DNA of 34,014 nucleotides from a virus, in the IMG/VR virus record IMGVR_UViG_3300022745_000112, positions 1 through 34,014 of that record; one strand, given 5' to 3'. Position 1 is the first letter of the stretch; each line of letters opens with the position of its first letter. Shown in pieces: positions 28,519-34,014 of the stretch. The notes under the pieces are model-generated. The model saw only the letters and a program-made list of their open reading frames with translations, did no database searches and had not been told where the DNA came from. The translations under genes were made by a program, and so were the position numbers.

Positions 28519-30167
28519 TAGGTCCGACCTCCCACCGGTTGAGAGCGTCGGCTAATGGAACTCGGCACAGACTCTTGCACCGTCTGACGAGCCGCTTGTT
28601 TCTGATCGCTAACTACCGGGGAATCCTGAGTCGATCCCGGCGGCAAGGCGTTCGGATCGTTCGGATCAAACCCAAACTGTTTGATTCGTTGTGCTCGCTG
28701 GTACTGCTGGATCGTCATCCCCAGGTACTTGGCTTGCTTCTTGGCTTCCGTGCGAGCACTTCGGCCACGCGCGGCCGTTTCTGTTTCGGTCGATGACCGG
28801 CCCGCCGCAATGTCCATATCCGAACCCGTGGCCGCTTTGACCTGATCGACTTCCGGATGCCCGTCCCATTCCCAACCGACCGAATCACCAGAGATCAAGC
28901 CATCCACGGCATCATCAACGCTGATCACTTCGGGACCATCGTCGGTCGCATCCGCAGCCTGATCGCTTTCCGCCCAAGCGGTGAACGTGTCGGTCAAACG
29001 GAACTCCGCGAACCACGCTTGGAAGTCCGGATTGATCACGATCAATTCGCAGTCTTCACGCTGGCAATCGACCTCACCGAACCAGTGTTCGCCGTCATAT
29101 CGCGTCGAGGAAAAGTTGTATTGAGACGAGTTCCCTGAACTGACATTGGCCGTCATTCCCAGCGGAGCCCCGCTTTCGGACGCCATCTCCCGATTGAACA
29201 TCTCATAAGTGTCGTTGGGCGACTTCTGCTCGTACTCTTCACGCTTCCATCCGAATGGCAAAACGTGATCGGTGTTACGATCAAAATCGACCGGCCCTTG
29301 CTGGAAGTCATCTGGCATCGAACCGCTCGGCACGTCGGAATAAATGACGCCGTTGGTCGATGCCGCCGCTTCCGCCTTCATGACCGTGGCCCGTCGAAAC
29401 CGCCGCCCGTGAGCCATCAACTCGACCGACGAATGCAGTTCCGGCACGCCACGAAATTGCTCTTCACGCTCTTCGGTGAACCAGTGAGTCACATAGTCGG
29501 CACTCACCGGACGAGGAGCGGTTGAAATCTGGCTGAGATCGCCAGGGTGAGAATCCCAAACCCAATACGTGACCGGGTTGTCATAAACATCGAAGTCGAT
29601 CCCATCAACCTTGTGAGGATCGGCCAGATTCTCCGACAGCGAGGCACAGCGATCGGCCTCGAATGGCTGAATATCGAGCTTCACTTCAGTCGGTAGCTTT
29701 GGGTTCGACGTTCGCAAGCGAAACGATTCACCGTTGATGGTTCGACCGCTCAGACTGACTCGCAACTTGCGAACGTATCGCACCGCTTTGAACCAACGAT
29801 TCCAATGCTTGGAGACGAACTCATCGAAGTGCTCATGACCGCTCGACAATTGCAGCCGAGGGCCAGTGCCAATCACGTCTTTGACGTAGGCTTTGACGAT
29901 CCGCTTGAACTGCGGATTGTTCGCGGCTTCATAGCGAGAACGCTTCCGCATGACTTGGCGAACTCCGGCTGAATTAGCCGCTTTCGCTGACAGATTGTCG
30001 GCATTCGCGAAGTGTCGCGAGTTTTCGTCATGGGTTTGAGCGAGATCGTAGCGAGCTCGAATCGGTCCAATCGCATCGGCACCCCGACCACCGTTTCCGG
30101 AAGTCGATCGTTGCGACGTAGCCGAGCTACGAAACAACATGCCACGAATGGAATTGAGCCACGACAT
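28518..30167 (-). CDS. Portal protein, lambda family
   Basis: The 549-residue length and the N-terminal section fit lambda-family portals: NSAGVRQVMRKRSRYEAAN, then NPQFKRIVKAYVKDVIGTGP. The later ERCASLSENLAD-like part and SGNSSQYNFSSTRYDGEHWF match the conserved central region of the family. Portals form a dodecameric ring through which DNA is packaged and to which the neck binds. The gene shares its last base with the capsid gene start. The C-terminus (from about 460) is Gln, Ser and Arg-rich and probably disordered. Confidence 0.93.
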   Translation of the reverse strand: MSWLNSIRGMLFRSSATSQRSTSGNGGRGADAIGPIRARYDLAQTHDENSRHFANADNLSAKAANSAGVRQVMRKRSRYEAANNPQFKRIVKAYVKDVIGTGPRLQLSSGHEHFDEFVSKHWNRWFKAVRYVRKLRVSLSGRTINGESFRLRTSNPKLPTEVKLDIQPFEADRCASLSENLADPHKVDGIDFDVYDNPVTYWVWDSHPGDLSQISTAPRPVSADYVTHWFTEEREEQFRGVPELHSSVELMAHGRRFRRATVMKAEAAASTNGVIYSDVPSGSMPDDFQQGPVDFDRNTDHVLPFGWKREEYEQKSPNDTYEMFNREMASESGAPLGMTANVSSGNSSQYNFSSTRYDGEHWFGEVDCQREDCELIVINPDFQAWFAEFRLTDTFTAWAESDQAADATDDGPEVISVDDAVDGLISGDSVGWEWDGHPEVDQVKAATGSDMDIAAGRSSTETETAARGRSARTEAKKQAKYLGMTIQQYQRAQRIKQFGFDPNDPNALPPGSTQDSPVVSDQKQAARQTVQESVPSSISRRSQPVGGRT

Positions 30168-30179
30168 TGCAGACTCTCA

Positions 30180-30392
30180 CTAGACAGGGCCAGTCGTACC
30201 AGGGGGACGCATTCGGACGCGGCGATACCCCATTTTTGCCAAACTTGTGGCTTGATTCGCATCCAACCGACGTTGGTACTGATCAGCCTTAATCAGCTCG
30301 GAAAGCGAGTGATGCTTCGCTCGTCCCTCTTCGGTTTCCACCTCGAAGGATTCGCCAGCAACCTCAGTGATCCGTTCCGATAGTTCAGACAT
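30180..30392 (-). CDS. gpW-like head-tail joining protein (70 aa)
   Basis: Size, position between terminase and portal, and the pattern of a beta segment and a helix (ESFEVETEEGRAKHHSLSEL then IKADQYQRRLDANQA) match lambda gpW, a 68-residue head completion protein located at the same point. The C-terminus is basic (GYRRVRMRPPGTTGP), as in gpW. No ribosome site is clear; the ATG follows CCGCTCGCT. It is 13 bases upstream of the portal gene. The assignment is by order and pattern and not by a diagnostic motif. Confidence 0.65.
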   Translation of the reverse strand: MSELSERITEVAGESFEVETEEGRAKHHSLSELIKADQYQRRLDANQATSLAKMGYRRVRMRPPGTTGPV

Positions 30393-30450
30393 AGCGAGCG
30401 GCAGATTAGCCAGCCAAACCGGCCCATCAATGCCATCGTTCGCAGTTTTA

Positions 30451-30478
30451 TACCTGTATTAAGTCAGCGTTACAGGTA
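30451..30478. promoter_or_regulatory. Inverted repeat, possible operator or promoter element
   Basis: TACCTGTA (30451-30458) and TACAGGTA (30471-30478) form a perfect 8-bp inverted repeat with a 12-base spacer. On the minus strand TATAAA, a -10-like box, overlaps its downstream arm, upstream of the gpW-portal-capsid genes. No convincing -35 box is present. It could be an operator or a small hairpin. Confidence 0.4.
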
Positions 30479-30504
30479 GCAGAAAATCGTATCCATTCGG
30501 ACAC

Positions 30505-30531
30505 GCTCGTAGTGACCTAATTCATCAGGTC
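30505..30531. repeat. Family A repeat, half copy 6
   Basis: Only the first arm is present: GCTCGTAGTGACCTAATTC followed by ATCAGGTC. It overlaps the last codons of the 109-residue gene, whose stop TGA and final residues (RPMT) come from repeat sequence. Confidence 0.78.
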
Positions 30532-30854
30532 ATGGGGCGATCATAGTTTTGCCGCCAATCATCAACAGAACGGTGTCCATCTACGCAGCATCCATAGTCG
30601 ATAAATAATTTCGCGTCGAGTGATGTAAAATCCCGATCCCATTCAAACAGCGCGGGTTCTAGCTCAACATTTACTACGAAGTATCCCCCGTCGATAGACC
30701 AAAATACGCTTTTGATTTTCAAGCCATCGTCCGGATGTCTGACTGGAAATACCACAAGACCTGGAAACGGCACGAACGGAAGTAATACACGTTTCGTAAC
30801 CTCGAATGCACCATTAGCTGCTTGTATCTCCGTTGTAAATTCAACTTCATACAT
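30525..30854 (-). CDS. Unknown protein (109 aa) with repeat-derived C-terminus
   Basis: ATG 30854 is taken as start; the frame is open further upstream but that part carries a family C repeat, so its use is doubtful. The protein is beta-rich with a regular pattern of aromatic and hydrophobic residues (VLLPFVPFPGLVVFPVRH, then IKSVFWSIDGGYFVVNVEL). The last residues are supplied by a family A repeat. No motif known. It lies in a block of three unidentified genes between terminase and gpW, an insertion relative to lambda. No ribosome site is clear. Confidence 0.5.
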   Translation of the reverse strand: MYEVEFTTEIQAANGAFEVTKRVLLPFVPFPGLVVFPVRHPDDGLKIKSVFWSIDGGYFVVNVELEPALFEWDRDFTSLDAKLFIDYGCCVDGHRSVDDWRQNYDRPMT

Positions 30855-30886
30855 CACGGACAAACTTGACTCACTCACTTCTCCCC

Positions 30887-30903
30887 CTTTGCGCCTTTGC
30901 GTG
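30887..30903. repeat. Family C repeat, short copy 3
   Basis: CTTTGCGCCTTTGCGTG, the reverse of the GCAAAG-type unit. It is in the gap between two small genes. A similar fragment, CTTTGCGTCTTA, is near 31245 next to a family A copy. Confidence 0.7.
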
Positions 30904-30906
30904 AAA

Positions 30907-31188
30907 TCAAATCCCACCGCCTTGATCATTCTTCAGCATATCCGCAACATCACGAGCATCGACGTACTCGATCCCTACGACCCCATTACGACGATCAATG
31001 GAAAGCGTCCCCGCCACTGGCGCGAAGCCATAATCATTTTGGGCGCAATTAAGCCACATCCAACTCGCGGCTTGGTCCTCAAATCCTGCCGACAAGCATT
31101 GAATCGCAAGCTGACAAAACCTACCAAAGTGATAACGCTTTGCGACGCCAGCCGGAACATCACACACCGTCAACCACCGCGGCGTCAT
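30907..31188 (-). CDS. Unknown protein (93 aa)
   Basis: ATG 31188 is preferred; a longer frame from 31338 runs through a family A repeat. The product starts MTPRWLTVCDVPAGVAKR. It has a helical Cys-containing middle (CQLAIQCLSAGFEDQAASW) and a C-terminus VGIEYVDARDVADMLKND. No motif recognised. It may encode an assembly accessory factor near the terminase. The start is uncertain, since only a weak GGA lies upstream. Confidence 0.5.
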   Translation of the reverse strand: MTPRWLTVCDVPAGVAKRYHFGRFCQLAIQCLSAGFEDQAASWMWLNCAQNDYGFAPVAGTLSIDRRNGVVGIEYVDARDVADMLKNDQGGGI

Positions 31189-31257
31189 AGATTCCGATAA
31201 AAGATTCGATTGCTGAAACAACGATACAGACACAACCGTCCCCCTTTGCGTCTTATC

Positions 31258-31320
31258 GCTCGTAGTGACCTGATTCATCAGGTCATGTCGCTCGCTCGGA
31301 TGAATCCGAGCACTACGAGC
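31258..31320. repeat. Family A double-hairpin repeat, copy 7
   Basis: GCTCGTAGTGACCTGATTC at the left and GGATGAATCCGAGCACTACGAGC-type sequence at the right enclose two small palindromes (ACCTGATTCATCAGGT and CTCGGATGAATCCGAG). It lies immediately beyond the stop codon of the zinc-ribbon gene (31322) and ahead of the 93-residue gene. A family C fragment (CTTTGCGTC) adjoins it on the left. Confidence 0.88.
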
Positions 31321-31321
31321 T

Positions 31322-31648
31322 TCAATTATCCGCGACAATTTCGCGAGTATAAACCGGCAACTTACAGTTTCGGCAAATTCGCCTGCGACGGCGAGCGAAC
31401 TTCGCCAGCACAGACCACGTCACCTTGTCTTCGAGCAAATGCTGACACCCACAATGCGGGCATCGGCCTTGTTCCGAGTCGCCTGAGCCCGGTTGCCGAA
31501 ACGATTTCCCATCACACGGGGCGCTCGTATCGTGAAACCGTTCGCAGACCCAAAACTCACGCCCCATGACCATGATCGGCTTTCCGCCGTCATCCCGCAG
31601 TCGCACCATCGGGCGGCCACAGTGTCGGCAATGATCTTCGTTGTTCAT
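31322..31648 (-). CDS. Zinc-ribbon protein (108 aa)
   Basis: ATG 31648 has AAGGAA upstream and follows the terminase stop by 11 bases. It is chosen over a longer in-frame reading that is the shadow of the terminase gene. Three Cys groups are visible: CRHCGRPM with C27 (WVCERFH) and C36; CPHCGCQH; and CRNCKLPV near the C-terminus. The basic stretch LAKFARRRRRICRN fits nucleic acid binding. It may assist terminase or act as a regulator of late genes, as Ogr/Delta-like zinc proteins do in other phages; no direct match is claimed. Confidence 0.75.
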   Translation of the reverse strand: MNNEDHCRHCGRPMVRLRDDGGKPIMVMGREFWVCERFHDTSAPCDGKSFRQPGSGDSEQGRCPHCGCQHLLEDKVTWSVLAKFARRRRRICRNCKLPVYTREIVADN

Positions 31649-31659
31649 TCGCCGTTCCT

Positions 31660-33810
31660 TCAGCGTTGCCCGTAAAACTGCTCGCGAGTGACTCGCCGCC
31701 GTGCCCTGTTGACCGGTTCCGTCTCGGCCAACACACCAATTCCGCACACACTCAATGCCACATCCGTCGCCACGTCGAGGTCCAGAAAGTGGTTCTCCGT
31801 TCGACCCGGAAAAAGCACCCATTCGTCGGCCACGCGCCGGCCGTACTTCCCTTCTGCCGTGATGCGGTTCGGGTATTCCGAGGTCCGATGATCGGCGAAC
31901 ATGCCGTGTTCGTCGAAGTCGCGTCCGAACAGCGTCGCGCAGCCGTTGGCCCCTCGCCCGGTCAACCAGCGTGCTTGGCTTTGGCTCTTCCAATAGTTGG
32001 CATCGACCAACAAACGGTCCTGTCGGCCATATTCCTTTTTGCACGGCCCACGCACCCACTCTTCCCCGATCGTGACGCCGTTGTCCTTCTTAGTCGTGAT
32101 CGACAACGGACGATCGCTCGCTTTGACCGGTACACCGTGACGAGGCATCAACAGATGTCGATAAGGAGACTCTCGGCAGACCTGATAGACAATGCGCCAA
32201 TGGTCGCCGTCCTGAGCGTCGATCGTCCCGAGGCGGATCGGCATGGCTCCGCCGTTTTCGCGTCGCCAGTCGCGACCACACAGCAGATTCGACAATTCAA
32301 TCAAGCCGTCGTACATCGCCTCTTCACGAGACACAGCAAACGCCGTCCCGGCAGTATCTGCTCCGTCATCCCCAATGAATCCACCCGACTTCGCCCGCTT
32401 CTTCAGTGACAGCCGTTTCTTGAGTGTCATCTTGACTTCACGCACCGCAAAGTGTCGGCGGTTTTGTTCCGGGTAAAATCCATAATCAATCACCGCCCGA
32501 TCGCCATTCGGCCCGCCCGCCTTGACCAACCACAGCAAGATGTTGTCCTGCACATCGATATCGAACACGAGCACGCTCGACCAATCCGGCACAACGCCCC
32601 GCTTGATGCCGTTGAGCTTTTCCCGCAGATCATCGACCTTCAACCACTGCACGTCGCCGCCCGACGACAGCGGTGTGTTCTGGTATTCCGCGTAAAAAGC
32701 CGCTCGCCCCCGATCCTGAATCACGTTCATCGCAAACTGGATCGCCGAGACCGACCCATCTTTGAAATAGCCGTTCCACATCGGGACGACATTCCCATCC
32801 ATCTCGGCCCGATGAGCCAGATAGAATTCTGTTGCCTCTTTGAAGGTCACATCACCCATTCGCTGACAGGCCGAACGCATCGCAAAGTATTCGTCCCACA
32901 ACGGCGATTCAGGCACCGCTGACAAAAACCCCACGCGAGTTCCTTGCCAGCTTGGATTCTGTGATCGATCAAGCAACCTGTCGGCCAAGTCGTTTTGAGC
33001 AATCACTGTAATCCCGGCCAACACCGTCAAACTCACCTTGGGACCGGCCAGTCCCAGGATTGTGCCGTTGATGATCCTCAGCCGCTTCTCGTTCTGCCGT
33101 GGTTGAATCGCCGATTCGTCGTCCTGCGGATCATCGATCAAAACGATGTCAGGACGCAACGATTCTCCCTTGCGGCGTTTTTTGAGACCTCGCAGACCTT
33201 TCCCCAAGATGCCGTCCGCATACAAGACCGCTCCAGCACCGACCGCACCGGGGATTTGCGGGAAACGAATCAGATTCCCCTTCATGCGGACCTTCACCGG
33301 CTTTCCCAGGTAGAGCGGAGTCGATTGGTAGATCCCGCCCAAAGATTGGATCACCCCCACCGTGTCCGGGAAATCTTCACCGAGCAGTTCGTTCGTCTCC
33401 AACTGGTCCTTGATGTATTCGAGCATCTCCCCGGCCTTCGTCGCCGTCGCTCCGACCAAGACCACGAATTTACGATGACCACCGAGAATCGCCCACAAGC
33501 CGCTAGCTTGACAGAGCGTCGTTTTCCCGGTTCCACGCGGCATCGCCTGAGCTTTCTTAGTTCCGTATAAAATGGCCGTCTCCAGCCATTCAATGAACTC
33601 CAAATGAGCGGGGGACCATTCGAGGAAGAAGTCGTCGGCCAAATAGGTTTCGCAAAACGTCTTCAGCGACAGCAATCCCGCCCGCCGCCGCTGCGGATTC
33701 TTGGGAGCCGGAAGCGGCCATATTTCCCGCCCCGATTCAGAAATCTGCCGTTGCCGAGCAGCCGTCCGAACCTTATGCCGAGCATAAGCAGGGGTTTCGA
33801 TCGTTGGCAC
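31660..33810 (-). CDS. Terminase large subunit, GpA-like
   Basis: The 716-residue protein is the DNA packaging motor and nuclease. Walker A is AMPRGTGKTT (K96, T97). Walker B is PDIVLIDDPQDDES with D226 and D227. A nuclease-domain segment follows, VLVFDIDVQDNILLW with D residues near 405-410, and a later VDANYWKSQSQARW. The length and lambda-type neighbours (gpW, portal) suggest the GpA family. The start is GTG at 33810; an in-frame TGA lies 15 codons upstream and no ATG intervenes, so GTG is accepted despite a weak ribosome site. A small subunit gene was not found and may lie to the right. Confidence 0.92.
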   Translation of the reverse strand: MPTIETPAYARHKVRTAARQRQISESGREIWPLPAPKNPQRRRAGLLSLKTFCETYLADDFFLEWSPAHLEFIEWLETAILYGTKKAQAMPRGTGKTTLCQASGLWAILGGHRKFVVLVGATATKAGEMLEYIKDQLETNELLGEDFPDTVGVIQSLGGIYQSTPLYLGKPVKVRMKGNLIRFPQIPGAVGAGAVLYADGILGKGLRGLKKRRKGESLRPDIVLIDDPQDDESAIQPRQNEKRLRIINGTILGLAGPKVSLTVLAGITVIAQNDLADRLLDRSQNPSWQGTRVGFLSAVPESPLWDEYFAMRSACQRMGDVTFKEATEFYLAHRAEMDGNVVPMWNGYFKDGSVSAIQFAMNVIQDRGRAAFYAEYQNTPLSSGGDVQWLKVDDLREKLNGIKRGVVPDWSSVLVFDIDVQDNILLWLVKAGGPNGDRAVIDYGFYPEQNRRHFAVREVKMTLKKRLSLKKRAKSGGFIGDDGADTAGTAFAVSREEAMYDGLIELSNLLCGRDWRRENGGAMPIRLGTIDAQDGDHWRIVYQVCRESPYRHLLMPRHGVPVKASDRPLSITTKKDNGVTIGEEWVRGPCKKEYGRQDRLLVDANYWKSQSQARWLTGRGANGCATLFGRDFDEHGMFADHRTSEYPNRITAEGKYGRRVADEWVLFPGRTENHFLDLDVATDVALSVCGIGVLAETEPVNRARRRVTREQFYGQR

Positions 33811-33898
33811 TACTAGACTCTCTTCAGCAACCAGCCACCGTCTTTGTTTTCACTGCATTCGCGCCATCTATTCCGCGAACTAAGAAGCGTTCCAACGA

Positions 33899-34014
33899 TC
33901 AAATGCGTTCGATTAGGAACGCCGGAACATCAATTTCATTTTCCTTCCCGAAATCGAACGAGACCGCGTAAATCCCGCTTGGCTGGAAATCGCACTTCGA
34001 TCTGTCCAACTTCA
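33899..34014 (-). CDS. Partial C-terminus of an unknown gene
   Basis: The minus strand has an open frame from the right edge to a TGA at 33899-33901. It encodes 37 residues (KLDRSKCDFQPSGIYAVSFD, then FGKENEIDVPAFLIERI). Alternating hydrophobic and polar residues suggest a folded protein. It is upstream of the terminase and could be part of the small terminase or another early-late gene, but its N-terminus is outside the window and I cannot identify it. Confidence 0.45.
   Translation of the reverse strand, partial: KLDRSKCDFQPSGIYAVSFDFGKENEIDVPAFLIERI

Noticed and set aside
31322-32059. 245-codon reading for the zinc-ribbon gene
   Set aside because: Its first 137 codons are the shadow of the terminase gene. 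A good ribosome site supports the start at 31648.
33811-33898. Packaging (cos/pac) site upstream of the terminase
   Set aside because: No palindromic or repeated structure is visible in the 88-base gap, and nothing else supports such a site.
1-34014. Integrase, attachment sites, tRNA genes or CRISPR array
   Set aside because: I found no recombinase motif, tRNA cloverleaf or regularly spaced repeat-spacer array. The dispersed repeats have unequal spacing.

Overview
The window holds most of the late (virion) region of a tailed phage or prophage, almost certainly of a planctomycete-type host. The head module follows the lambda plan: GpA-type terminase, gpW-like connector, lambda-family portal, protease-capsid fusion, DUF2190 cement protein, tail completion proteins, tube, G/GT-like chaperone and a TP901-type tape measure. 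The host guess is an inference. It rests on the cysteine-rich tail proteins, the glycosyltransferase-like and methyltransferase genes, and three families of short dispersed repeats of the kind common in planctomycete genomes. No integrase, attachment site, tRNA, small terminase or recognisable lysin is visible, so I cannot say whether this is an integrated prophage or a free phage.

Layout. 1-66 is an 11-bp tandem repeat array cut by the window edge. 377-2873 is a plus-strand set of small genes: a clamp-loader-like AAA+ ATPase, a Cys-rich mini-protein, a short coiled coil, two unknown genes and a 19-residue hydrophobic peptide, with hairpin elements between them. This set converges at about 2.9 kb on a minus-strand operon that runs from the right edge down to 3034.

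In transcription order (right to left) the operon encodes: an unknown partial gene; terminase; a zinc-ribbon protein and two unknowns; gpW-like protein; portal; prohead protease fused to major capsid protein; cement protein; connector and completion proteins; tail tube; chaperone with a candidate -1 frameshift; an unusual block of about 8 kb of membrane proteins, two lipoproteins, a papain-like peptidase and adhesin-like proteins; tape measure; VRR-NUC nuclease; three tail-tip-type proteins, two of them Cys-rich; and finally a glycosyltransferase-like protein, a SAM methyltransferase and a 2-oxoglutarate/Fe(II) oxygenase. Many neighbours overlap by ATGA or TAATG, which implies coupled translation.

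The best candidates for something new are the terminal glycosyltransferase/methyltransferase/oxygenase cassette, which may modify virion proteins; the accessory block between chaperone and tape measure, where a CAPC-motif lipoprotein and a papain-like peptidase sit; the placement of strong hairpins directly after the capsid, cement and tube genes; and the host-type repeats that have become in-frame coding sequence of phage genes.
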